Part shown: piece after piece, positions 22,956 to 34,957 of the stretch | Layout: each line of letters begins with the position of its first letter | How positions within the stretch are numbered: the stretch's first letter is position 1 | NCBI GenBank assembly: GCA_954871525.1 | Contig: OX940868.1 | Coordinates: 19,091,056-19,155,055, forward strand | Source of the DNA: Parietaria judaica | Taxonomy: Eukaryota > Streptophyta > Magnoliopsida > Rosales > Urticaceae | Reading direction: 5' to 3' | Length of the DNA stretch: 64,000 bases | Position numbers and translations under genes: made by a program | Notes under the pieces: generated by a model | Told to the model about the DNA's origin: nothing | Databases searched by the model: none | Seen by the model: the letters and a program-made list of their open reading frames with translations, nothing else

Positions 22956-24416
22956 GGGTAATTAGCGGCATAAGTGGCCAAAGTTTTCGAATTCCCTTAG
23001 GCATGATGCCAATGCCCAAAAATGACGGCAAAAGTCCCCAATGTGCACTCATCACTCTAATTGCAAAATTTCATTCAACTAATTGGATGATTGTTAGTCA
23101 ACTAGTGATGTGGCAGTGTTGACTGACACGCGGACATCTACGTGGCACGCCATATCATTTTATTAAAAAAATTTGCCACATCTTTTTTATTTCGATTTTT
23201 CTTTTTCAATCTCTTCACGGGGACTACTTATTTTCTCGCCCTCTCCCACGTTGCCACGTGTACAATTTCTCTCTGTCTCTCTCTCTCTCCCACATTGTCC
23301 CACGTGTCATCCAAATAAGTAACCAAAATATTTTGTATTTATATTTTGGAACCCATGACCAAACCCAGATAAACAAAGTACTAAATTACTAGATCAAAAG
23401 TATTTGGTGTCAAAATGTAATGGGTATAACAATTTAAATAGCAAGCATATCCATTAATATGTGAGATATTTTTTTGATTATTATCCGTCATTTTTTTGGG
23501 TAGTGGTTGAAAATACTACTATAGTTGTAAATATTATCCTACTTATAAGTTTATTTTCGGGTAGTGGCTGAAAATACTACTAAAATTGTATATATTATCC
23601 TACTTATAAGTTTTAAATACTTACATCTTATGATAATTTAATAAAGTAAAATAATTATGAAATAAATTTATCTATTTATTAACAATATCACGACTAATTA
23701 AATAAATAAAATGAGTTTAGCATAACTACTGTAGCTAGCTTATTATGATTGGTTAATAAACATGATGATCATAAATCTATAGAAATTTTTAAAAAATGAA
23801 TAATGGGACTCAACTAACGTAAACCCTTTTTATTGTTGAGAAATTTTATACTTATCTTGATAAAGTCCAACTAAAACCAAACTTTAGATAATGTGGTCTA
23901 CTTTGCATGCCAATTACACGAGATTATTTCCTATTGGTTTATTTAATTATACTTATCTTGATAATCTCTTAATATGTTTGCTATCTAAATTGTCATATTC
24001 AGTACAATCTATCACCAAATAACTTCGGTGGTTTAGTGTTTTGTTTCTTTGGGCTCTGGGTTTCAACCTTACAAAAGCAAAAAAAAAGGCTAGTTATTTG
24101 GATGGCACATGTCATAGTGTGGGGAGAATGGACACGTGTCAACGGTAGAAGGCGAGAAGAAAAGTGGGCCACGTAAAAGAATTGCAAAAAATAATAACGT
24201 GGAAAAATTAAAAATGACGTGGCATGCAATGTAGATATCCGCGTGGCGGTCAACACTGCCACATCATCATTTGACTAACAGTCATCCAATTAGTTGGATG
24301 AAATTTTGCGATTAGTGTGATTAGTGCATATTGGGGACTTTTGCCGTCGTTTTTTGGCATTGGCATCATGCCTAAGGGAATTTAAAAACTTTGGCCTTTT
24401 GTGCCGCTAATTACCC
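22956..24416. mobile_element. Second Mutator-like foldback element, nested
   Basis: About 1461 bp. Both ends read GGGTAATTAGCGGCA in inverted orientation, and the inverted similarity runs about 0.5 kb inward (CCCTTAGGCATGATGCCAA, GGATGA, GTGGCAGTGTTGAC). It interrupts the right arm of the 21113-24456 element. A clear 9 bp duplication was not found at the A/T-run junctions. Non-coding; ORFs within are arm by-products. Confidence 0.8.
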
Positions 24417-24465
24417 TTTTAACTGAAACATTGAGTATTTTAGCCACAATTTACTCTTATTTTAA

Positions 24466-25744
24466 TTATTTCGACACATTAATTGTCTTCAGTACATAAA
24501 TTAAATCCAACAACCCAAGCATATATTCTCTGAACACCAAATTATAGTTGTCCTTGTAAGATTACTCATCATCGAATAAATCTTGGTATGCCTAGATAGC
24601 AATTCACTTGTTATATATGAATAATTGTGCTTAGTCACAAAAAATAAAAATATACTTCATTAAATAATAATAACAAAAATTGACACTTGTGATTCAAATA
24701 CTAAACAATATATTTAATTTTCCTTCGATTTATTGAACCATGTGAGGTGATCTACACCTTTTTTTTTTTTAGGGAAAGGTGATCTACACCTCACCAACTA
24801 TATACAACGATAAAAATCAATTTTTGATTTACAAGCTTCTCGTGACTGGTTTTCAGATATAACATGGCATAATATAATATATATATATATATGAAAACTT
24901 CAATAAGTATGTCTCGTATAACATGTGTTTTTGAAAAAAGTACCCAAATTTGTTAAATTATAAAACTATGCTCCAAAAGTGTTTGATGTATAGACAAGAA
25001 GTGTTTAAAAAAATTAAACAGTTTTTGGAGCGTAGTTTAAAGTGTTTAAAAATGTTTGATTTAAAGACAAAAGATATGTTGGGCATAGTTTTGTAATTTA
25101 ACAAACTCGGGTATTTTTCCAAATACTCTATCGACTACCGAGCATACTTATTGGAGTTTCCATATATATATATATATATTTATTATGCCATGTTCTATCT
25201 GAAAACATAAAACGAGAGTTGGTAATAAAATTATCCGATTTTGTTGTAAATAAATATTTTATGTTATATTTTTATGGTGAAAGTTCTTTAAATGTTATTT
25301 TGTTGACTTTCATACATTGTTTTTGATAACTGTCTACATAGTTTTCACCTCGCACGTGACATGGGTAAAAAATGAAATAAAAATAGGGACGAAAATATTT
25401 ATGTTATTTTCGTGGCAAATATACTTATATTATTGATTTTAGTACATATATAGGCGATAGAAGAAAGCTAAACAAATGATAACTTAAAGACTTTCACAAT
25501 AGAAGAATATAACTTTATGACTTAATTATAACACAAAGCCAATACTTAAATACTTTCCCCACAAAAAATATAACATAAAATTTATTATACCTAAATCCAT
25601 AATATAACTATTTTCGCCACAAATTTCTCCAATATATGAATATAAGTGGGAAATAAATAATATATAATTTTCATATTTCCTGATCAAGGTTTAAGATCTC
25701 ATACAAGTAATTGATAATAATTATATTATATATAGTGTATATAC
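24466..25744. other. Intergenic region with one foldback element
   Basis: No gene. Includes the inverted-repeat element at 24849-25206 and, near 25740, the presumed 3' end of the MAKR gene. Confidence 0.45.
24849..25206. mobile_element. Small foldback MITE
   Basis: About 358 bp, nearly fully palindromic. Left end GTTTTCAGATATAACATGG, complement of right end GTTTTCAGATAGAACATGG, followed on both sides by GCATAATA, a TA run, CAATAAGTATG and TTTGTTAAATTA. No target duplication was identified. Confidence 0.75.
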
Positions 25745-27442
25745 TTAAAACCTAAACTCCGTGGACTGCCCTAGCGAGCTTTTACAGTGGGCGATCGCGG
25801 CCTGAATCGAGCTTTCGCCTGCGAAAAATGCGTCGCCGAGGCCTTGGTGAATCGGCGACGACTTTATCGAGCTTGGGCAGCTGCTCGTCTTTCTTCTCCG
25901 CCCGCTCGCATTCAGCGCCTCCAGCACACCTCCCACCGGACCCAAACTCACGTCCAAAGCCCTCACTGGCTTCTGGTTGACCGAGCGGCGCCGTTCCCTG
26001 TCGCGGGGAGAGAACCTTTTGGCGTCGGAAACGACGCCGAAGCCGTCGTAGCACACTCCCAGGTCGTTTGTATAGTAGTCTGAATGTGTCGTTTCATTGG
26101 AATTGTAGGGTTTTGATGATCTCTTGGCGGTGTTGTACGACATGTCGTTTTGGAGTTTGTTGGGGTCGCAGAGATGATAGTTGACTTGGCCTCTGGATTT
26201 GGTGAGAAGTGAAGAGAAGAGCTTTCGGACTTTGGCTACTCGGAATATTTTGATCATCAACAACTTCATTATGCCATAACTTTGGTGATTATTGCCTCCA
26301 TTATTGCTTCTTGCTGGTGTAACGTTCGATACTTTCCTAATTAATTATGAGATTAGTGAAATAAAATACTATTAAAATACTCACATACGTGTATTTTCAG
26401 TCGTTAAGTACTTAAGTTTACATCGTGGCGAGACTAATAATTTAGCTATGATCAGCTCCTTAAAACACTAATTAGCTCATGGATTAGTCCTTGATACACT
26501 AATTTGATTTATGAGAGGAAACTTATTGTATATAATATTATATATTTATATGTATTTATATATTGTCTTGATTAATTTGCGTTCAAAAAGTTCACACATT
26601 GAAGTCCATAGTCTACGCAACACGTATAGAATAATCTAAACTGATAGATAACTCGATCTTGTACTCTACGTAAAACTGAAGAATATAAATATATATATAT
26701 ATATATATTATGTATATATATATTTGTATAATCAAAGCAAGATACGAAGCACATGTGAGTTGATGATCAGTACCTGTTAAATACGTCACTGTCGATCATC
26801 GCCACCTGTAAATGCTGATTCCTCTTCCAGTGATCCTCACCGTCCATGATCCGATCACGATCGTCAATCTCCGGCGCAGGGGACGGTGCCTGATCCAGCG
26901 TGAAGAGCAGCGTGTGGACCAAAGGACTGAACGCCGGTAACTGATTTCGCCGGCGAGAGCTCTCGTGCAGGCTGAACGACTCCGACCCCGGGAATATCGA
27001 GCCGGTCGTCCCCACAGACGACGATCTCAGGCTCGCTGACGGAGAAATCTGCTTAAAAACAAAATTGTAATAAAATAAAAATCGAGTTTCGAAACGTCGA
27101 ACACTTTTAGTTCTTAGGTGTTATATGTACCTGAACCACGGAACGACGCACTGGTTCCGGGATCGACGGGAAGCTCGAGGAGAACGATATGCGTAGGTGG
27201 TCGGAGCCGGCGAGGTTGCAGGCGGATTTAGAGTAGTCGGAGTTCTTGTGATCCAGGGCTATTTCTATGAAGGAGTTGTCGTCGGTCAAGTTGAAGACGG
27301 TGTCGTTTTGCGGCTTTAGGGTGTCGTCGTTGTCGTCGTCATCGTCAGAGAAGAATCCGACCGCGGATTCTTTGAAGGCGCTGAAGGAGAAGCTCTTCTG
27401 GATGTGTAGGTCGAAATCTGCTCTCGTTGCGGTGGTTACCAT
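25745..27442 (-). CDS. Membrane-associated kinase regulator (MAKR) family protein
   Basis: Three coding exons on the minus strand: 27442-27131, 27048-26774, 26309-25745 (1152 nt, 383 residues), all GT-AG with matching phase. Seen: an N-terminal FDLHIQKSFSFSAF stretch followed by a poly-Asp run, FIEIALD, and SDHLRISFSSSFP. In the third exon a basic segment KLLMIKIFRVAKVRKLFSSL could bind membrane. The C-terminal part has SCPSSIKSSP and SSIQAAIAHCKSS, the hallmark MAKR/BKI1 tail that contacts receptor-like kinases. Family role: plasma-membrane adaptor or inhibitor of LRR receptor kinases in brassinosteroid and peptide signalling. A GA-rich run at 27508-27522 lies in the presumed leader. The first exon's acceptor for exon 3 was chosen to keep frame; the CAAG|AAG site is weaker than the other junctions. 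Confidence 0.82.
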
Positions 27443-30400
27443 GTTGATCAGCGGTTTGAGGAAACTATCAGCGGTGCATAATGTATATGAAAGTATCTAT
27501 ATATTGAGAGAGAGAGAGAGTACATGCACGGTGAGTATAACTTGTTATGGGCTATATCTATATTATACATAATACATAAGTGTATATATTGTGGATTATT
27601 TGATGGGGTTTATGGCGGCGGCGAATGTACTTAAGTTATATTCGTATTGGAGCGGAGTAAATTAAAAAAAAAAAAAAAAAAAATCAGTGTTACTTAATCT
27701 TCACTTTATTACAGTTTAAATGTACATACAAATTTTAATGTACATAATAATTGGATCTATGCCGTCCTTACTGAGTACAATTTAGATACATTTGCCACAT
27801 TAAACCTAACTACAAGTTTAAGATAAATATATTGGTTTGATGCATTGTCTATATCTTACTGGCTAAAATAATTTATAACAACTTGAATTACTTAACAATA
27901 TTTTCCTTAATGTTCCATATATATAGTTAGTTTGTGACTTTTTTGTCAATATATTCATCGTTATTAATTAGTCCCTTCTAATTGAGAAATGACGATAAAT
28001 AAATAATTAGGTGTTGATAATTATTTGATTCGTTCTTGATATTGATATACAAACTATCAAGATTCCGTGCGTCCTTTCCGTAGATTTATCATTTTAATAT
28101 TTTAATAAAATAATGAATTTTGAGAAGGATTGGCTTAGATAAGTGATCAAAATAATCATATAATTCTTTGGCCTTTGAATACATTCAAGGCTTAAAACAA
28201 GGAACATATATTTTCTAAGGAGAATAATTAAATTATGTGACATATAATAATATTTTTGCAGCATTTAGGGATGGTCCTTAATGCTGACTTCCCACCGTCT
28301 TACTTAAAATTTGACCAATATTTATTTGCTCTTAAAGCAATCTAGCTAGTTTATTATTATTACTATATATATAATTGATATTTATTCTTCATATGATTTA
28401 TAATTGATATTTCAATATTTCCATTTGTTGGTGCAACTCTCTTTGCTATTTTGTGATAGCAAAATGCAACCAACTAATCTTAAAAATTCTTAAACCATAA
28501 ATTAACCATATATATATATGGAATCTACTCGACACTTATCAATACTTGATTAGTTGAAATAGAAATTTATTTTATGAAAGGCTTATCAACGATGATCATT
28601 TACCTAATACTTATATATATATATATTATTAAACTTCTAAAAAATATTCATCCTACAAAGATCCAACTGATATTTCGAATAAAATCAACGTCCCCATGTC
28701 GATTTATATTATTATATATCACCCTCTAGCAAAGAACAACTATTTAAATATATGCATGTACAGATACTCGAATAAATTAAAGTGCTCTCAATCTACCAAT
28801 TGGGCCATGCATTTTACATGTATGTGTATATCATATAAGCCCATTATATATTACCCTACAATGTTCAGAGCCCATGACAACAGTGATAAAAAAAAAAAAA
28901 AGTTTCAACCCAACCAAATTAAACCGTTAAATTATATTGCTCATAATTTGTTTTTATTTTTATTTTTAAATGTACATCTGTAATATATGATGTGTAATAT
29001 CACTGTCATCCATCCCTTAGCCTAGATGATAAAAATAAGTAAGTGGTCCAATCTCACATCACTTGGCAAGTAATGTACTCATGCTAGGTTTTCGAGAATG
29101 TGTGAGTATGAGATTGAACAAATTCTAAGATGATCATACGCATATGATCAGATTATACGATAATAGGGTCTTAAGATAATTAGGCAGATTATCGTCACTA
29201 CTCTTTCTATAATTCTCTCTGTTTTAAGGTTCAATAAACTTTAAAATTGTCAAATATTCGACAAAAAACATATAAGAAAACAATTAGTGACGCCTAACCT
29301 TCAATTACCGACTAATCATCGAGTATTCAACGAATACTCAAAACGGTTTTCGAACCTTGTTTTCCTCACTTTCATTTGGGTCGAATGAGTCCTTCAACTC
29401 CAATAATGTAACGTTTCATGATCATGATGTGGAAAAACCCTACTTCGATCTTTATTATCATTTATGTTTATGGTCCATGTTTGAAAAAAGTAGTGATAAA
29501 TAAGTACTGAAAACATAAACTTGCACCGAAAATGATGCTTCGCTAATGTCGTATTTGTTGATTTGATCATTATACATAATATATATCTACAACTTTAAAT
29601 GCAGGTCACTTGCAATTCAATTGGAATTTTGGATGCCAATATTGCTAACTTCAGTATTTAATTTATTTATGTTTTTTTTTTATAGTAAAACTATATATAT
29701 ATATATATTGAACTTCATGAGGGCATAATCAATGTATTTATGATAATTTACCAACGAAGAACTTTTATATATATATATATATATATATCAACGTTTATTT
29801 CAATAGAAGTCATCACTCATCACTAGCAAAAAAAAAGAAAAGAAGAAGTTTACATCAGTATAAATTTTACATGACATTTAAAATCCGTCGTTAAAATCTG
29901 TTGTCTACGCATATTAATTATTGTACCATTACATTACTTTCACTTACCATCATCCACGACTGGCAAACTACCGGCGTGCGACCCTTCTTAGGATATGACC
30001 ACGCGCATGCAACGACGCTTGGTGGACGAACCCACGACACTTATTTGGGGACTGGGCACGTGTTTTTTATTTATTTATTTTAAGCAGCGGTAGGTAACGG
30101 ACTAACGGTTATATTACTAGACAAAGTTTACAAAAATAAAAAGGATGGGCGGACAAATGCGCAGAGTGTCCGACCACGGCGGCTCGCACTAGAAGTTCCC
30201 TAAAAAAACTAATATAATAGAGAATATAACAAGACATATTAAATTATTACGTATGGTAATAATAAGCTTCACTTAATCACTTATGACAATCCTATTTGAG
30301 CTTTAAATTCATTGTCCATTGTTTTAGCCATAGTCAAATTCATTTATCCAAGAAGAAATTACTATAGAGGCTTCAAATGATATTATAATATTTTTAATCC

Positions 30401-30481
30401 ATTTTCTTTAAAATTTGACTCATCAATGGAGGCTTTAAATCTAGTGGTAAAGACTAAAAAGCATTCATGTCTTCCATCGAC
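27443..30481. other. Intergenic region, no gene seen
   Basis: The first 200 bases are the likely MAKR promoter. Contains a long A run (about 27662-27683), several TA runs (28613-28625, 29695-29709, 29769-29789) and a GC-richer unrecognised tract at 29940-30060. No coding region can be supported. Confidence 0.45.
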
Positions 30482-31072
30482 GTCTTGTGTAGAGCTGCAC
30501 ACGAGCCAATCGCGACCGATCGCGACTAAAGTCGCCAAAATCGCGAATTGGCCGGTCGCGATGCGTCGCGGCGTGTCTGGTCGCGATGCGTCGCGACGTG
30601 GTCGCGATTTAGCGAGGAAGGACCAAAAAAAGGGCTGCGGCAAAAGTTATTTTTTGTTTCCAATGTTTAATTTTATTAGTTTTTATCCGAATTAAAGTAT
30701 TAAATTATGTAAACTTATTATTTAAACTTTATTTATTTCAAAATTAATATTTTAGTATGTTATTATTGTGTAACATATTATTAATTTTAAATTATAAGTT
30801 AATTTTTAAGTTGTAATATATGTTAATAAGTATGTACGTATACCATATTAATAATTATTAAAATTCTAAAACAAATAAGTAAATATGATAAAACAAGATA
30901 TTAAAAAAAAAGTTGTATTATTCATTGTGAATATTACAATATGGTGGAAGAAGTTGTAAATATTCAGTGTAAATATTACAAGATGCCTCACTAAAACCTC
31001 TCTCGTAAAACCCTCCTTAGGGACATAAAACCAAGAGAGGAAAGAGCACATCATATTGGCGTTTACATTGCG

Positions 31073-34000
31073 TCACTCGGGGAACCAGTCGTTAAACCTT
31101 TGCGTCATAAGCTCTAGGTCGGTTGGCTCGGTCCGTTGGGCGATGGTGGGGTTGCGGAACATCCAATCGTTCAACACCACCGCTTGCTCGAGGTGTGTGG
31201 GAGTTGTTGACGCCCTCCGGTCGTCGATTATATGCTGAGCCGAGCTGAACGCGCTCTCCGAAGCAACGCTGGAAATGGGGATGGACAGTATATCCCTCGC
31301 CATTCTCGCCAATATCGGGAATCTTTCCCGTTGATTCTTCCACCATCCAATCACATCGAACTCGACGGAGTCCTCGTCGATCCGCAGGCCGTAGTACCGC
31401 TTCAGTTCTTGCGGGGCACCGTCCGTTTCCTCCGCTCGTGCCGGTGGCGTACCGGATCCCGATGCTTCTCCGCGATCCAGTCTTTGCTTCAGTCTCCGGA
31501 CAAATGCTAGGCCGGTCTTGGTTGGGCTTTCCATAACTGCCCTTTGCTCCGCCTCCACGTTGAACTGTGGGAACCGCCGGTCGTATTCACTGTAAAGTTC
31601 ATAAAAAGCTTCATTAACAACCTTAATATAATCAGTGTAATCCACCCCTAGGTTTATCCCGATTGCTAACATCAACGGCCCGAATGTAAACATAATACGG
31701 GGATCCAAGATAGCACCGAAACAATACGAAAAAGGGGGTGGATCCCAATAACTTTTGAATTTTGCAACCATTCCCTCAATCATGGGCGAAATAACAGGGT
31801 CATTTGCGAATTCAGAAAAAGTGTTTGTAATTTCGTAAAGACCCGAAAGACCATGATTCAAGGAAGGTTGTCTTTGGTTTGAAAAATTTAAAGTAACAGC
31901 GTAAAAGGGTTTAAGGAATTGGGTGAATTTCTGGGCCATTTCCCATTCTGCCTCCGTGATCCGCTCCGAGGCCTCTAGTTCGGTGAGGAGGAAAGCGCTT
32001 AATGGTAATCTCTGTCTACAAACAACTGAAAGCATTAGATATGTAGAGTTCCATCGTGTATTGTTGTCTAAACCAAACTTATTAGCTTTATGATTGTGCT
32101 CTTTACAAAATCGTCTCCACCTAACAACGGTTTGAGAATGCCGGATCCAATCGACAACGCCGCGTATTTTGTCAACGTGCCCTGAAATATTTCGTTCCCC
32201 CGTTCTAGCAATTAAATTAATGATGTGACAAGCACATTTTTGATGTAAAATATTACGAAAAGGAGAACCGGGCAAACTATTTTCTAAGATAGTAATAGCG
32301 GCGTTATTGTTTGCGGCATTGTCTAACGTAATAGAAATGATACGATTTTGCAAACCCCAATCATTGAATAATTCTATTAATTTATCGGAAATGTTTTTGC
32401 CGGTATGGCGACACTCGAATGGTGACATGTTTAAAAGTTTTTGACATGGATCCCAATTCTCGTCGACGTAATGGGCGGTCAGACTCAAATAGTCGTTAAG
32501 ACTCGGACCGCTCCACAAGTCGGTGGTAAAAGCAACGTTAATGTTGGACATTTTGAAAAAATCGACCAAATAATTTTTTTGCATTTTGTAAGCATTTTCC
32601 ATGTCCCTTGTATACGTCGTACGGGAAAACTGTTCGTAAGACGGATTAACCCTTTGCATATATTGTGTATGCGCAGGGTTTTCCACCAAACTCATCGGTG
32701 CGCCCGTAGACAGTAACCACTCGAGGGTCCATTTCCGTAAATTTTCGGTGGTAAGAGCACTTACCTGTGCTGTGTTTACCTCGTTACCGTCTCCGTAGCA
32801 CGCTTTCTTATGTCGCGTCAAGTAGCCGGTTCCTTTGTCCCCCAACGCATCGAGGGTTTCATGGCACTTCTTGCACGTGGCGATCTTGATTCGAACACCG
32901 TTCTCCACCCGTCGTTCCTCGTGAAAATAATCCCACACCTTCGCTTTGTTTGGTCGTCCCCACAACAAGGCAGGAGGACTTTCCCTATTAAAAATATACG
33001 GGAGAAAAAAGGTTAACAAAATAAAAATGGGTATTAATTTTACATGGGTTAAATATTAATATTAATCCTATTAATTAATTAAATTTCATATAGTTAATTA
33101 AAAGAGTTAACGAAATTAAAAATGGTATTTTCTATGTGTGGAAATCATTATCAAGCTCTTTTTGACGGAACTCCCCGAGGTTCCACGGCCAGATCGACTG
33201 GAAAGGATGCTATGATCTCGCTTTAGGCCCAAGCTTTTCTAGACAGAACTCCCCGAGGTTCCCAGGCTAGCTTGGAGGAGATTGCAAAGCAAACCTTATT
33301 TAAAAACCAATCTTTCTAAGACACCGTATTCCATTAAGAACTTTATAATAATCACCACACATACAAATTACCATTTTTAATCCCGTTAACTTATTAAATA
33401 TCAAGAAAATCGTTTCTGATGTGGAAGATCAGTCGGAACCGCAACCACAGAGCATACTAAGACTTTCAAGAGACGTGACAAATTAATTAATTAAACTAAA
33501 AGGTAATTAAACTATAATATTTATCGTAAAAAAAATTAAACGAAATTAATTAATTAAGATAATATGATTAAATGATAATTAAATCTCAAGAAAATCGTTT
33601 CTGATGTGGAAGATCAGTCGGAACCGCAACCACAGAGCATACTAAGACTTTCAAGTGATTATTATTTAATAATTATTAATTATTAAAAATTAATTATTTT
33701 TTTTCAATTATTTTTTTTAATTATTATTTATTACTTATTAATTATTAATTATTATTTATTATTAAGTACTAACTTATTAATTAATAAAAAATTAATAATT
33801 AATTAAATAAAAAAAGGATTAAAGGTTATTACCCGGTAGAAGGACGTCGACTTCGTCGAGGACGGGCAACGGAGGCTTCACCGCTATCTTGATTGGAAGG
33901 TTGAGGAGAACCGCGGTTGTACACCCCGATATTTGAACCACGGATCGAGGGCGGCGTTTGATAGTCGTCGGGATCGGCATCGTCGGGACGTTGAGTTTGG

Positions 34001-34392
34001 TCGGGATCGGCATCTTCGGGACCTTGAGGTTCGTCGGGATCGGCACCTTCGGGACCTTGAGCTCCGTATTCGGCACCTTCCCGTAACATGAGATTGAAAA
34101 AAGGATCGTTGTTTCCCCCCCTACATTGAGCCACCGCGTCGACCAACTCTTGGGGCACACGGTCGGGATTGGCGTGGTGCTGGGCCACCGCCCGGACTAG
34201 ACTAGGTCTTAGAGACCGTACTGTATCGTCGGGATAATCTGGATTGTGAGGGGAAGGGAATATTTCTGCCGGCAGCCTAACGGGAATGTAGTCGTCGGGA
34301 CAAGTATCCGATGTTCCCCCTTGTAGAAATTGGGGTTGCAAATTCCTGGCCGCCCTCCGACCCCCGGAACTACCGCCGCTTCTTCGAGACAT
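31073..34392 (-). CDS. hAT transposase, BED zinc-finger type
   Basis: Two exons on the minus strand, 34392-33833 and 32984-31073, joined GT-AG (ACCGG|GTAATA ... TTAATAG|GGAAAG) with matching phase; 2472 nt, 823 residues. Seen: a Gly/Arg N-terminus, then PEGADPDEPQGPEDADPD-type acidic repeats (about 120-155); BED zinc finger at about 198-250 (CKKC...HKKAC); TTDLWSG with the first catalytic Asp; ITLDNAANN with the second; CACHIINL; TRWNSTYLML; a DUF4413-like segment (DPRIMFTFGPLMLAIG); and the C-terminal hAT dimerisation domain (about 705-795, WWKNQRERFPILARMARDIL and ASESAFSS). It is of RICESLEEPER-like architecture and would act in the nucleus on the element ends. It lies entirely within the hAT element and no disabling change is visible. 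The exon 1 join is inferred from splice signals. Confidence 0.9.
32985..33832 (-). other. Intron of the hAT transposase gene
   Basis: 848 bp, AT-rich, with stretches containing GAACTCCCCGAGGTTCC twice (about 33168-33184 and 33246-33262) and the 70 bp direct repeat at 33401 and 33586. Confidence 0.75.
33401..33655 (+). repeat. Exact 70 bp direct repeat within the transposase intron
   Basis: Copies at 33401-33470 and 33586-33655, identical from TCAAGAAAATCG to GACTTTCAAG, 115 bp apart. The spacing sequence is AT-rich with ATTAATTAA runs. Confidence 0.95.
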
Positions 34393-34538
34393 AATGATAG
34401 AACTTTAGGAATTTAGAAAATTGGAACTTTGGAACTTTAGAACTTTGGAGATTGAGAGTGGAAAAAACTTGGAGAGTTGAGAGAATTTGAGAGAGAGTTG
34501 AGAGATTGTTGGTGAGGAAATGAGGGAGGAAGAGGTGG

Positions 34539-34546
34539 TATTTATA
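34539..34546 (-). promoter_or_regulatory. TATA box of the hAT transposase gene
   Basis: On the minus strand CCCTATAAATACC lies about 150 bases upstream of the ATG at 34392, a suitable distance for a core promoter with a CT-rich leader between. Confidence 0.65.
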
Positions 34547-34957
34547 GGGTTTTGGGAGAGGGTGGGGTGGGTGAATAATTATTGTGGTGGGTGAAGTGGG
34601 TGAATAATTGTGAGGAGAAAGTGGGTGAAAAAATTTTGAAATTTGAAATTTTAGGGTTGGAATTCGAGTAAAGTGGGTAATAATTGTGGTTGGGGAATAA
34701 ATTTCGGGTAAAAATTGTGTTATTTTCGCCACCAACAAACACAACTTTTCACTCCCCTCGGATCGATGACGTGGCGTAATCTCAGCCACACGATCAAGTG
34801 CGCGGATCGAGCCCCTGGTCGTCGCGATTTCTCCTCCTCGTCGCGACGAATCGCGACTTTTGCCGCGTAAATCGCGACGCGTCGCGACTCGCACTGTAGG
34901 CGTCGCGACGCGTCGCGTCGTCAGTGGCGACGTCGTGTGCACAGCTCTAGTCTTGTG

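Larger units (their letters stand above)
21113..24456. mobile_element. Composite Mutator-like element hosting two nested insertions
   Basis: 3344 bp between inverted ends GGGTAACCTGCGGTTAAAAT (left) and the complement GAGTAAATTGTGGCTAAAAT (right). A perfect 9 bp target duplication TTATTTTAA flanks it (21104-21112 and 24457-24465), as for Mutator-like elements. The arms are long inverted copies (CCAAAGTTTATTCCGTTAA, CGTGGCA and TTGAACTTC blocks in both). The left arm is split by a hAT insertion (21223-21974) and the right arm by a second foldback element (about 22956-24416). The core (22165-22640) is a low-complexity TATA tract. There is no transposase. Confidence 0.88.
30490..34949. mobile_element. 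Apparently complete, potentially autonomous hAT transposon
   Basis: 4460 bp. Ends are TAGAGCTGCACACGAG (left) and, on the complement, TAGAGCTGTGCACACGAC (right). A perfect 8 bp target duplication GTCTTGTG lies at 30482-30489 and 34950-34957. Both subterminal zones (30510-30620 and 34815-34935) are dense in TCGCGAC and GTCGCGA units, probable transposase-binding arrays. Inside is one minus-strand transposase gene with a TATA box and an 848 bp intron, without stops or frameshifts. The perfect duplication and intact gene suggest recent arrival. A short derivative lies at 37002-37324. Confidence 0.95.

Noticed and set aside
34370..34942. 190-codon minus-strand frame upstream of the hAT transposase
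   Set aside because: It lies over the leader, TATA box and subterminal array; Ser/Thr/Pro-rich by composition and out of frame with the transposase.
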